Source: Planctomycetota bacterium (GTDB taxonomy: Bacteria; Planctomycetota; Phycisphaerae; WQYP01). From it: a stretch of 35,719 bases of DNA. The notes under the pieces were generated by a model. That model was given only the letters and a program-made list of their open reading frames with translations. It was not told the origin of the DNA and made no database searches. Below are positions 25,074-33,361 of the stretch, in pieces (within the stretch, counting starts at the first letter, position 1; each line of letters opens with the position of its first letter). The stretch lies in contig JAJYDW010000040.1 of the NCBI GenBank assembly GCA_021790385.1, forward strand, positions 1-35,719. The letters run 5' to 3'. A program made the translations under genes and the position numbers.

Positions 25074-27980
25074 TTATTTTGCCGCAGCCAACTTCTGCAA
25101 CACCTCGGCATCGCGGGTGGATAAATCCGGGTACGCCGGATTTTGTCCCACATCCGGCCGGCGTTTCCAGCAGCGGGCGCAGCTTGCGTACCGCTTGCGA
25201 CTATCGGTAATGGTGATAGCCCATTGATCGCCGGCTTGAATCTGATGGAAACCCAATCCCAGAGCATCTTCGAGTTCCGGGCCATAATCAGCCATGAGTG
25301 GGGCCAAAGCATCGGCAGCCGGAAAGACAATCAACGCCTGTGCATCCAGGGCATTGCCCAGACCGATCGATCGCTTAAGATTATCGAGTTGTTTTAGTCC
25401 ATCCTGAATCAGCGGCATCAGGGTTTCCCAATGCCCAGCCAGTTCTTGAGCCACCGACGACTGCGGTGTGGAAAAAATACGTCGATGAATACTGCTGTCA
25501 CCGGCCAACGGCTTCATACCCGGCAGTTGCAATACCGCCTGCCAGGCTTCATCCGCGGTAAAAACCAGCACCGGAGCCAGCAGTTCCACCAGGGTAATCA
25601 GCAGGCGATGACACATCGTCTGCGAAGCCCGGCGGCGCCGCGACCCCGGCAGTTCGCAATAGAGCCGGTCTTTGATGGCTTTGGCATAAATGGCCGAAAT
25701 GTCCACATTGCAGAATTCATATAGCAGCTTGAATACGTGATGAAATTCATAGCGTTCATAAGACTCCAGCACCTGGCTTTGCAGCGTCGAAAGCCGATGT
25801 TGCATCCACGTATCAATACTACGGGGCTGGGGGGCTACAGCATCGCGCGTGATGTCAAAGTCAAACAGGTTGCCCAGCAGATAGCGAATGGTATTACGCA
25901 GCTTCCGGTAGGCTTCGCCGGTGCGGGCGAAAAGTTCCTTGGAACACGGCATATCATGCTGATAATCAACGCTGCAAACCCACAGCCGCAGCACGTCGGC
26001 ACCGTTTTCCTTCAAGGCATCAACCACTTTAATATCGTTGCCCTGGCTTTTGGACATTTTCCGACCCTGGGCATCTACAATAAAACCGTGGGTAAGTACC
26101 TGCTGAAACGGCGGCTGCCGGCGGTAACCCGCCGCCTCCAGCAACGATGCCTGAAACCAGCCGCGATGCTGGTCCGATCCTTCCAGATACATAGCCGCCG
26201 GATAGCCCAGTTCCGGGTGGGTCGCCTCCAGCACGGCGCGATGTGAAGCCCCGGATTCAAACCATACATCCAGAATATCCGCCCCTTGGCGAAGCTCCGC
26301 CGTCTTAAAGGTGAAATGGCTCACCACCTGGCCATCCGGGGTAATTGCCGAATCCACCCAGGTGTCGCCGCCGAGAATCTGTTGCGGTGAATGCTGGTAC
26401 CAGCAGTCGGCCCCGTGGGTACCAAAATAAGCGGCGATGTGCCTCAATGATTTTTCAGACAGCAGAATGTTGCCTCGCTGGTCAAAAAATGCCGGAATTG
26501 GCACGCCCCACCAGCGCTGACGGGAAATGCACCAGTCCGGGCGGCTTTCCAGCATCCCCACAATCCGATTTTTGCCCCAGGCTGGAATCCAAGTAATCTC
26601 TTCCACAAAACGCCGGGCCGTTTGCAGCAGCGGACCCGTGCCGCTTGCCCTCACGAACCATTGCTCGGTGGCCCGGAAAATAACGGGTTTATGACACCGC
26701 CAGCAATGGGGATAGCTATGGTCGATTTCCACCTGATGAAAAAGCAGATGGTTGGCCTTCAGGAACTCTACCACCAGCGCATTGGCCTGCCAGATGCTCT
26801 GGCCGCGCAAAAACTCCGGCACGGAGTCATCATATTTTCCATTGGCCAACACCGGGCAATAAATGTCCAGATTTTCCCGCCGGCCTGTCTGATAGTCTTC
26901 CAGACCATGGCCGGGTGCGGTATGCACCAGGCCCGTGCCGTCTTCCAGCGTAACATAATCGGCTAACACCACCGGCTGCGTCCGCTCACCGTGCATGGGA
27001 TGGCGATAAGTTGGATGAAGTGCAATCCAGTCCGCTCCGGTTACCGGTGCGGACGTCTGGCTGCCCGCAAGGCCGGATAACCGCACTACCGCTTCGGCCA
27101 GGGTGGCGGCAACAATCAGCGGTGGTTCTTTGCCATCCGCCTGGCGTACACATACGTATTCGTGCCTGGGACCAACGGCCACGGCCCGATTCGCCGGCAG
27201 CGTCCATGGCGTGGTGGTCCAGATGAGCAAATTCGCGGCGGCGGGCGCGGGCCCCCAGGCCGCAGGCCAGCTTTCCGCCGTTACGCACAGCGGAAAACGC
27301 ACATAAACCGATGTATCTTTTTTTGGGGCGTATTCAAGTTCGGCCTCGGCCAGTGCGGTCTGGTCCGCCGTACACCAATGCACCGGCTTACGCTGCCGAT
27401 AAACCAGGTTATTTTTGACCAGTTCCGCCAAAACGCCAACCACACCTGCTTCATAACGCGGATCCAGGGTTAAATATGGATGCTTAAAATCTCCTTGAAT
27501 GCCCAGCCGCTGAAAAGACGCCGATTGAATCTGGACAAATTTCATGGCGTAATCGCGGCAGTGCTGGCGGATCTGGGCCGGAGAAAGCTCCCGCATTTTC
27601 GCCCCCAGTTCCTTCTGCACCGCACTTTCAATCGGCAGCCCGTGGCAGTCCCACCCCGGTACATACGGGGAATCCCACCCCTGCATGTTGCGAAAGCGCA
27701 CGATAATATCTTTGAGAACTTTGTTAATCAGGTGGCCGGTATGAATGTCGCCATTCGCGTAGGGCGGACCGTCATGAAGCACCCATTTTCCCAGCGGATG
27801 AGAGCGTTGGCGAAGAGCTTCATACTCACGGTTGGTTTCCCAGCGTGCAAGGATGGATGGCTCACGCTGGGTCAGATTCGCCTTCATATCAAAATTCGTC
27901 TGCGGTAGATTCAAGGTGTGCTTGTAATCCCTGGCTGCCGGCTCGGTGGGGACGGTGGGTTTGATTTCAGGTGTGGTCAT
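25074..27980 (-). CDS. ileS: Isoleucyl-tRNA synthetase
   Basis: A 968-residue class I synthetase charging tRNA-Ile. It has the HIGH-type motif PYANGDIHTGH (residues 73-83), a CP1 editing domain in the middle, KMSKS (641-645), an anticodon-binding helical domain, and the bacterial C-terminal zinc-finger region. The finger is incomplete: CARC (C934, C937) is present, but the second pair expected near residues 954-957 reads STRD. ATG 27980 was chosen because family homology begins soon after; the nearest GGAG is about 14 nt upstream, unusually far. No T-box leader is evident. Confidence 0.96.
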   Translation of the reverse strand: MTTPEIKPTVPTEPAARDYKHTLNLPQTNFDMKANLTQREPSILARWETNREYEALRQRSHPLGKWVLHDGPPYANGDIHTGHLINKVLKDIIVRFRNMQGWDSPYVPGWDCHGLPIESAVQKELGAKMRELSPAQIRQHCRDYAMKFVQIQSASFQRLGIQGDFKHPYLTLDPRYEAGVVGVLAELVKNNLVYRQRKPVHWCTADQTALAEAELEYAPKKDTSVYVRFPLCVTAESWPAAWGPAPAAANLLIWTTTPWTLPANRAVAVGPRHEYVCVRQADGKEPPLIVAATLAEAVVRLSGLAGSQTSAPVTGADWIALHPTYRHPMHGERTQPVVLADYVTLEDGTGLVHTAPGHGLEDYQTGRRENLDIYCPVLANGKYDDSVPEFLRGQSIWQANALVVEFLKANHLLFHQVEIDHSYPHCWRCHKPVIFRATEQWFVRASGTGPLLQTARRFVEEITWIPAWGKNRIVGMLESRPDWCISRQRWWGVPIPAFFDQRGNILLSEKSLRHIAAYFGTHGADCWYQHSPQQILGGDTWVDSAITPDGQVVSHFTFKTAELRQGADILDVWFESGASHRAVLEATHPELGYPAAMYLEGSDQHRGWFQASLLEAAGYRRQPPFQQVLTHGFIVDAQGRKMSKSQGNDIKVVDALKENGADVLRLWVCSVDYQHDMPCSKELFARTGEAYRKLRNTIRYLLGNLFDFDITRDAVAPQPRSIDTWMQHRLSTLQSQVLESYERYEFHHVFKLLYEFCNVDISAIYAKAIKDRLYCELPGSRRRRASQTMCHRLLITLVELLAPVLVFTADEAWQAVLQLPGMKPLAGDSSIHRRIFSTPQSSVAQELAGHWETLMPLIQDGLKQLDNLKRSIGLGNALDAQALIVFPAADALAPLMADYGPELEDALGLGFHQIQAGDQWAITITDSRKRYASCARCWKRRPDVGQNPAYPDLSTRDAEVLQKLAAAK

Positions 27981-28027
27981 GCTGCTATTTGGAACTCCGT
28001 TAAGAGAGTGTGTTTGGCCCTGCGCCC

Positions 28028-28046
28028 GCGTCACGCGCCGTGACGC
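28028..28046. promoter_or_regulatory. Perfect palindrome in the ileS leader
   Basis: 8-nt arms GCGTCACG and CGTGACGC flank a CGC centre, 48 nt upstream of the ileS ATG. A TATCAT -10-like hexamer lies at 28062-28057 on the minus strand, which would put the palindrome just after the transcription start. It may be an operator or a leader hairpin. The 340-nt divergent gap otherwise shows only this element and the FNR-like box at 28271; I see no protein gene in it. Confidence 0.5.
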
Positions 28047-28270
28047 CAGATCCAACATGATAAGACACTTTCACCGGTTATCCCAGTGGCCGGAAAAGTG
28101 GGCCCAGTCAAAGTCAAAATTCTCTCTTTTGGCGGTGCGCCGGGGCCGCTGCGGTCATTTGGCCCCGGGGACCGATCCATCGTGGCTCATTCCAGTGTGT
28201 GACGACGCCTCGGGCAAACAATCCCAGGCCCCTCACTCTCTTTGCGCCGCGTGGAAACCTGCTACAATTA

Positions 28271-28284
28271 TTGACTTGGATCAA
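28271..28284. promoter_or_regulatory. FNR/CRP-family-like binding site
   Basis: TTGAC-TTGG-ATCAA matches the FNR/ANR consensus TTGAT-N4-ATCAA with one mismatch. It lies 36 nt upstream of the ferredoxin-NADP reductase start. TTGACT could alternatively act as a -35 element. Confidence 0.5.
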
Positions 28285-28320
28285 TGAAACGTCATTGCAG
28301 CTAAAAAGGATAGAACGGAT

Positions 28321-29340
28321 ATGGCGGCCACAGCGGATATTTTTGATTTTACAATTATTGGCGGTGGACCGGTGGGACTTTTTGCGGCCTATTATGCGGG
28401 TCTGCGGCAGATGCGCACCAAAATAATAGATTCGCTGGATCAGCTTGGTGGGCAATTGGCGGCTTTGTATCCGGAAAAGTTTATCTTTGATGTTGCCGGT
28501 TTTCCCAAGGTCATTGCGCGGGATCTGGTGAAAGACCTGATGGCGCAGGGGTTGCAATACGGTGCCCAGGTGCATCTTTCCGAAACGCTCAAGGGCCTGA
28601 AACGTGATGAGACCCATGATTGCTGGGTACTCTCGTCGGATCGGGCTGAGCATTATACCAAAACACTGCTTATTGCCGCCGGTTCTGGAGCGTTTCAACC
28701 GAGAAAAGTGCCCGTGGCATCTGCGGCAGCATGGGAGGGTCGCGGGGTGTATTATTCGGTGAAATCGAAAGAGGATTTTGCAGGCAGGCGGCTTTTAATC
28801 ATCGGCGGGGGGGATTCGGCGCTGGATTGGGCTATGAATTTGCACGGTGTAGCGGGGGCCATCACCATCATACACCGCCGCAATCAGTTTCGGGCACATG
28901 AAGACAGCGTGAAGCGGGTTTTAGCCAGCGGAACACCAATTTTAACCTTTTGGGAACTAAAAGACCTGGTTTGTGCCGATAATAAGATTACGGGGGCTCT
29001 TATCGTCAACAATCAGACGAAAGAAGAAAAGACGCTGCCTGTGGATGCGATCTTGGTACAGGTAGGCTTTATCAGCTCTCTGGGAGCCATTAAGGACTGG
29101 CCGATCGAAATTAAAGGCAATTCCATTATGGTTAATTCGCAAATGCAAACCAATCAGAAAGGGATTTTTGCCGCTGGCGATGTTGCCAGCTTTGATGGTA
29201 AATTAAAGTTAATTGTCACCGGATTTGGGGAGGCGGCTACTGCGGCCAATTTCGCCAAAGCTTTCATTGATCCCCATTCCCGAGCGTTTCCAGGGCATTC
29301 CAGCGAAATGAGCCCGCAACTTGTTACCACGGTTAATTAG
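28321..29340 (+). CDS. Ferredoxin--NADP reductase, thioredoxin-reductase-like (YumC type)
   Basis: A 339-residue flavoprotein with two dinucleotide-binding domains. FAD site: TIIGGGPVGLFAAYYAG (residues 11-27). NADPH site: LLIIGGGDSALDWA (158-171). C-terminal FAD motif: GIFAAGDVA. The position where thioredoxin reductases have CxxC reads YYSVKSKEDF, so there is no redox disulfide. This identifies the plastid-unlike FNR2/YumC group that passes electrons between ferredoxin or flavodoxin and NADP. Start ATG 28321 has AAGGA about 10 nt upstream. It is divergent from ileS and has an FNR-like box in front, hinting at oxygen- or redox-responsive control. Confidence 0.92.
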   Translation: MAATADIFDFTIIGGGPVGLFAAYYAGLRQMRTKIIDSLDQLGGQLAALYPEKFIFDVAGFPKVIARDLVKDLMAQGLQYGAQVHLSETLKGLKRDETHDCWVLSSDRAEHYTKTLLIAAGSGAFQPRKVPVASAAAWEGRGVYYSVKSKEDFAGRRLLIIGGGDSALDWAMNLHGVAGAITIIHRRNQFRAHEDSVKRVLASGTPILTFWELKDLVCADNKITGALIVNNQTKEEKTLPVDAILVQVGFISSLGAIKDWPIEIKGNSIMVNSQMQTNQKGIFAAGDVASFDGKLKLIVTGFGEAATAANFAKAFIDPHSRAFPGHSSEMSPQLVTTVN

Positions 29341-29565
29341 GAGATTCTAGCAACTCTCAATAACTTGGTGTCTTAGGCTGGGTAGCGGATGGCATTGGCG
29401 AGCGCTAACGTTAAAATAGGGTTGCATGATCCTATGGTTAAGGAGTAAGGTAGACGTTCGTTGGGAGGCAGCGGCTGGAGTACCAGTAATGGATGGTACG
29501 GGCCGAAAATGGTTGGATATAATTGACGTGTGCGGCCGGAACCTTATTGAGCAAGAAGGAGCTCA

Positions 29566-30492
29566 ATGCCAGGATGGTATTTGTGGTTGCATGGATCGCG
29601 TGAGGCGACAGGTGTGGATTTGAAGTTTTCGGGATTAACTACTTTCAAGGTGTTGGGCGTGGCGGCTTTAGCCATCTCGCTGGTATCTATTTGGCCGGGC
29701 TGTAAAGACAGTTCCGCGGCGACTGGTTCAGCTTCACCCCAAGCCCGCGGTGGTTACGTTACCACTATTTATGCACCGGTGCTTCATGCTAAGTTAATGG
29801 TCAATCCCGTCACCAGCCCGGTCTGGCAAGCCATGACGTGGCGAAAACTTACTCCGGCTCCGGGACATTCCCGGCTTTACGGGGTTACCCGTGTGGCCAC
29901 GGCGGTGCGGCATGATGCCCTGTATGCCGCGTTTATATGCAGTGGGGATGGCTTGTGGTACCAGCCGCACGCCAACCGCGCTGATCTGTGGCGACACGAT
30001 GCGGCAGAACTGTGGCTGGATACATCCAAAGCTCAAAATGGCACGAATTTTCTGGAAGTGGTCATGGCCCCCAACGGCCGGACTTATGAATGCTGGCATC
30101 GCGCCTCGGCTCCACCCCAACCGCGTGCCAACGGCAAAATAGACTTTGCCTATCCGTTCAGCTTAATTCCCTGCAAAATTTCCGGATTAGCTGTTATGCC
30201 GGGCCAAGGTACGTTCCGCGGCCAGACCGTGTGGACGCTGGTGGTAAAAGTTCCATTGGCCCATTTGCCCCGGCCTTTGCGGGTACTCGTGCCTCAACCC
30301 AAAGTCGGTGCCAAATTCCGCATTAACCTTATTCGTTATGATTGGCATGTGGCCGACGGAAAACGCCGGCTGGTACAGTACAATCTTTTCCCGATAGCCA
30401 CAGCCTGCCAGGCCTTTGCTCCATATCGCATGGGTGCCGTGGTGATTGGTTCCGGTGAAGCCATGAGTAACGTGGCGCTGCGCGGCCCCTAA
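29566..30492 (+). CDS. Lipoprotein with a family-9 carbohydrate-binding-like (CBM9/DOMON) domain
   Basis: An exported protein of up to 308 residues. A hydrophobic stretch (VLGVAALAISLVSIWPGC) ends in a plausible lipoprotein cysteine. The mature part resembles the CBM9-like beta-sandwich used as a sugar-binding add-on in many planctomycete enzymes: RVATAVRHDALYAAFICSGD, then LWRHDAAELWLDT and FLEVVMAPNG. No catalytic domain follows, so it may be a stand-alone binding protein. ATG 29566 has AAGGAG only 4 nt before it. GTG 29614 has GAGG 8 nt upstream and would give a more normal 30-residue signal, so either start is possible. Confidence 0.68.
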   Translation: MPGWYLWLHGSREATGVDLKFSGLTTFKVLGVAALAISLVSIWPGCKDSSAATGSASPQARGGYVTTIYAPVLHAKLMVNPVTSPVWQAMTWRKLTPAPGHSRLYGVTRVATAVRHDALYAAFICSGDGLWYQPHANRADLWRHDAAELWLDTSKAQNGTNFLEVVMAPNGRTYECWHRASAPPQPRANGKIDFAYPFSLIPCKISGLAVMPGQGTFRGQTVWTLVVKVPLAHLPRPLRVLVPQPKVGAKFRINLIRYDWHVADGKRRLVQYNLFPIATACQAFAPYRMGAVVIGSGEAMSNVALRGP

Positions 30493-30516
30493 GTAACCTT
30501 CATGCCAATTACAGCA

Positions 30517-30532
30517 TGGGGCGGCTGCCCCA
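30517..30532. terminator. Hairpin after the CBM9-like gene
   Basis: A 6-bp stem, TGGGGC (30517-30522) and GCCCCA (30527-30532), encloses a 4-nt loop 25 nt after the stop codon. A CACCAAAAA stretch follows, not a T run, so it is terminator-like only. Confidence 0.4.
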
Positions 30533-30543
30533 CCAAAAACGCC

Positions 30544-30568
30544 CCGCAGTGATCACTGTAAACTGCGG
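30544..30568. promoter_or_regulatory. Overlapping palindromes upstream of mqnC
   Basis: CCGCAGT (30544-30550) pairs with ACTGCGG (30562-30568). The overlapping CAGTGATCACTG (30547-30558) is itself a perfect 12-nt palindrome. The two pairings exclude each other. The element lies about 110 nt upstream of the predicted mqnC -10. Confidence 0.4.
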
Positions 30569-30653
30569 CAACGAGACGTCTTTATCGGCGGCATGGATCG
30601 TGGCAACATGGCGCGGTTGGCCCGGCTTGCCTGCGCCAGCGGGCCCATGGCGT

Positions 30654-30683
30654 TTGCCCCATTACAAAGTTAGTCATTATAAT
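30654..30683 (+). promoter_or_regulatory. Predicted sigma-70 promoter for mqnC
   Basis: TTGCCC (30654-30659) and a perfect TATAAT (30678-30683) are separated by 18 nt, with the start codon about 60 nt downstream. Confidence 0.5.
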
Positions 30684-30742
30684 TACTGCAATGGTGGCGC
30701 GGTGCAGATAATGGCAGTTGACAAAAAGGGTATGAAAAACTC

Positions 30743-32092
30743 ATGGTTTTTGATGTGCAATCCTTGATTCCTCCGCTGGATGGTCCCACATGCTACCGGC
30801 CATCATTTGATATTCACGCCATTGTCGCCGGCGAACAGCGCATGACCGATGGCCAGTTTCTGGAACTTTATCATCACGCCGCTCTGCCGGATTTGGGGCG
30901 GTGGGCGTTTGCTGCAGCATCGCGGCGGCATCCGGAAGATTACCGCACCTATGTCATTGACCGCAACATCAACTATACCAATATCTGTACGGCCCGCTGT
31001 ACGTTTTGCGCCTTTAAGCGCAACGACCCCGGTGCCGCCGATGCGTATACCTTGGATCGGGAGGTTATTTATCAGAAAATCCGGGAACTCGTCGCGCTGG
31101 GCGGCACGCAGATTCTTATGCAAGGGGGGATGAATCCGGCGTTGCCGCTGAGCTATTACCAGGATTTACTCCAGGGTATTCGGCAGCATTTTCCAGCGGT
31201 GCATATACATGCCTTCAGTCCGCCGGAGTTTGTGGAATTCTCGCGGTTTTTCAATATGCCCGTGCCGGATCTGCTGGCGAAGTTCAAGGAGTGGGGTTTG
31301 GCGACCGTGCCGGGCGGCGGAGGGGAGATATTTTCCGATCGCGTCCGTAGTCGCATCGGGCCGGGAAAATGCTCCGGCGAGCAATGGCTGGATGTGATGG
31401 GCGCGGCCCATCGTCTGGGCATGCATACCAGCGCTACCATGCTGATCGGGCATATTGAAACCATTGAAGATCGGCTGGACCATCTGGCCCGGCTGCGACA
31501 GCGGCAGGACTGGGCCTTGGCCAATGCCCCTGCTCATTACTCCGCGTTTATCCATTGGACATATCAGCCGGACAACACGCCCCTGGACCGCAAACGCAAG
31601 TGGACTCCGGATTCCGGCAAGCCTTATGAATTTGACGATGGCCGAACGGTACGCCTGGCTGACGCCTACGAATATCTGCGGATGTTGGCCCTGGCCCGGC
31701 TGTATCTGGATAATTTCTCCAACATGCAAAGCAGTTGGGTAACGATGGGACCGAAGATTGGACAGTTGGCTCTGTACTTCGGAGCCAACGACATGGGCTC
31801 GGTGATGATGGAGGAAAACGTGGTCAGCAGTGCGGGAACCACCTATTGCCTTGGCGAAGAGCAGATATGCCATTTGATCCGTGACGCCGGCTGGATTCCC
31901 GCCCAGCGCAACCAGTACTACCATGTATTGCGACGGCAGGATGGGGCGGATGCACCGGATCTGCGGCCGCGTAAGCCGGGGAGTTTCCCTATTCGGCAAC
32001 ACAAAATAACGCCACAGGAAGCAGGGGCGTACAGGGCGATATCACTAAGAACATGTTCGTCAAGGGTGGAACCTGCCGCCAGCCCTCCGTAG
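30743..32092 (+). CDS. mqnC: Cyclic dehypoxanthinyl futalosine synthase (radical SAM)
   Basis: A 449-residue radical SAM enzyme of the futalosine menaquinone pathway, cyclising dehypoxanthine futalosine. The CxxxCxxC cluster is at C82, C86 and C89 (NICTARCTFCAF). Family landmarks follow in order: LGGTQILMQGGMNP, IHAFSPPEF, VPGGGGEIFSDRVR, ATMLIGHIET, NMQSSWVTMGPKIGQ and FGANDMGSVMMEENVV. These favour MqnC over MqnE or CofH. About 55 C-terminal residues beyond the usual end are low-complexity. Other mqn genes are not in the window, so the pathway is scattered. A good -10 (TATAAT) precedes it. Confidence 0.9.
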   Translation: MVFDVQSLIPPLDGPTCYRPSFDIHAIVAGEQRMTDGQFLELYHHAALPDLGRWAFAAASRRHPEDYRTYVIDRNINYTNICTARCTFCAFKRNDPGAADAYTLDREVIYQKIRELVALGGTQILMQGGMNPALPLSYYQDLLQGIRQHFPAVHIHAFSPPEFVEFSRFFNMPVPDLLAKFKEWGLATVPGGGGEIFSDRVRSRIGPGKCSGEQWLDVMGAAHRLGMHTSATMLIGHIETIEDRLDHLARLRQRQDWALANAPAHYSAFIHWTYQPDNTPLDRKRKWTPDSGKPYEFDDGRTVRLADAYEYLRMLALARLYLDNFSNMQSSWVTMGPKIGQLALYFGANDMGSVMMEENVVSSAGTTYCLGEEQICHLIRDAGWIPAQRNQYYHVLRRQDGADAPDLRPRKPGSFPIRQHKITPQEAGAYRAISLRTCSSRVEPAASPP

Positions 32093-32277
32093 CACCGTCT
32101 GGGAATGCGGCACCGCCGGTCCGGAAAATATGCCCCCCAACGCCATCATTTATCGCAAGCGGTGGTGTACTGCCTGTTCTGCTTGGACCCGATCAGCGCA
32201 CGCAATAGCGCGATGGATCGGATGATTGCCCTGGCGGGCGATATCTGTTGGTTGCAACGTCGGCGGGAGGTGCCATT

Positions 32278-33342
32278 ATGAATCGACAAGTATATCTGGA
32301 TATGGCGGCGAGTGAAGCTCGCGTGCCGGTGGGGACGGATCTGGTATTGCGCCGGCATCCGGATCCCGAGGCCATTGTGCTTAATGGCATGCGGCTGGCG
32401 GAAGTGTGTATGGAGGCTGCAGATACATATCACACGTCACTGGCTTTTCCGGTGATGGATTTGCTGCTGGAAAAAGCCGCCCTGTTAAGCCTCCTCGGAA
32501 TCACCGAAAATGCCCGGACATTTCATTTCGAAGCAGGCACCGATGCCGGGCTGGTGGCCCGTTTGCAATCGGAACCGGTCAAGCCCTTGCCGCCGCAGAT
32601 GCAGGCCCAGGTGGAGGCGATCCAGGTGATCGCTCAACAAGGGGCGGCCCGGTACATTCCAATGGGCATGAGTATTGGTCCGGTAAGCCTGATGACCAGG
32701 TTGCTGACAGATCCGATTACACCGCTGTTTATGGCCGGCAGCGGTATTACGGCGGGGGAAGATGAAGACGTGCGGCTGCTGGACCTGGCCGGCGAGTTGG
32801 CCGTGCACATGGTGGTGCGGTATGTACAGGCCCAGGTAGATGCCGGTGCGGCAGCCATGTTTATTGCCGAGCCTGCGGCCAACCTGGCCTATTTTTCTCC
32901 CCGGCAGATGGAGGGCGGCAGCAAGGTATGGGATCGCTACGTGATGATGGGCAACCGCCGAATTGCGGCTTTGCTTGCGCAGCACGGGGTCGATCTTATT
33001 TTTCACTGCTGCGGCGAACTGACCGACGCAATGGTGCAAAGCTTTGGCAGCTTGAATCCGGCGATTCTGAGTCTGGGATCTTCCCGCCGGCTTTGGCAGG
33101 ATGCGGCCCTGGTTCCGGCGGATACCGTGCTGTATGGAAATCTGCCCACCAAGCTGTTTTATTCCGATGAAGCTATGCCTGCGGAAAAAGTCGCCGATCT
33201 GACCTGTGAACTGCTGCAAAAAATGCGCTCTGCCCACCATCCGTTTATCCTGGGCAGCGAATGTGATGTCCTAAGCGTACCCGGCAGCGAAGCGACCATA
33301 CAACGAAAAATTGATCTGATGCTGCGGTGTACATGCCGGTAA
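32278..33342 (+). CDS. Uroporphyrinogen decarboxylase-like (MtaA/CmuA-type) protein
   Basis: A 354-residue URO-D superfamily TIM barrel (PF01208). The N-terminal Arg-rich substrate motif of true HemE (RPVWxMRQAG) is missing. Instead there is an H-x-C pair in IFHCCGEL (H243, C245) and a late Cys in LGSECDV (C329). This is the zinc-ligand arrangement of methylcobamide:coenzyme M-type methyltransferases such as MtaA. Methyl transfer from a corrinoid protein is therefore likelier than heme synthesis, but no corrinoid protein is nearby. Start ATG 32278 has GGGAGG at 32265-32270. It follows mqnC by 185 nt. Function uncertain; family clear. Confidence 0.8.
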   Translation: MNRQVYLDMAASEARVPVGTDLVLRRHPDPEAIVLNGMRLAEVCMEAADTYHTSLAFPVMDLLLEKAALLSLLGITENARTFHFEAGTDAGLVARLQSEPVKPLPPQMQAQVEAIQVIAQQGAARYIPMGMSIGPVSLMTRLLTDPITPLFMAGSGITAGEDEDVRLLDLAGELAVHMVVRYVQAQVDAGAAAMFIAEPAANLAYFSPRQMEGGSKVWDRYVMMGNRRIAALLAQHGVDLIFHCCGELTDAMVQSFGSLNPAILSLGSSRRLWQDAALVPADTVLYGNLPTKLFYSDEAMPAEKVADLTCELLQKMRSAHHPFILGSECDVLSVPGSEATIQRKIDLMLRCTCR

Positions 33343-33361
33343 TCGCTTACGGGATTACCGG
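33336..33361. terminator. Shared bidirectional hairpin over two stop codons
   Basis: A perfect 9-bp stem, CCGGTAATC (33336-33344) with GATTACCGG (33353-33361), has an 8-nt loop. The stop of the URO-D-like gene is in the left arm and the stop of the convergent pseudopilin gene is in the loop, so one element could end both transcripts. Confidence 0.6.

Noticed and set aside
27981-28320. T-box leader for ileS
   Set aside because: There is no specifier-loop stem, T-box sequence or terminator/antiterminator pair; only a short palindrome is seen.
29426-29623. 65-residue open frame upstream of the CBM9-like lipoprotein
   Set aside because: It overlaps the lipoprotein start in another frame, has no Shine-Dalgarno of its own and no recognisable pattern.
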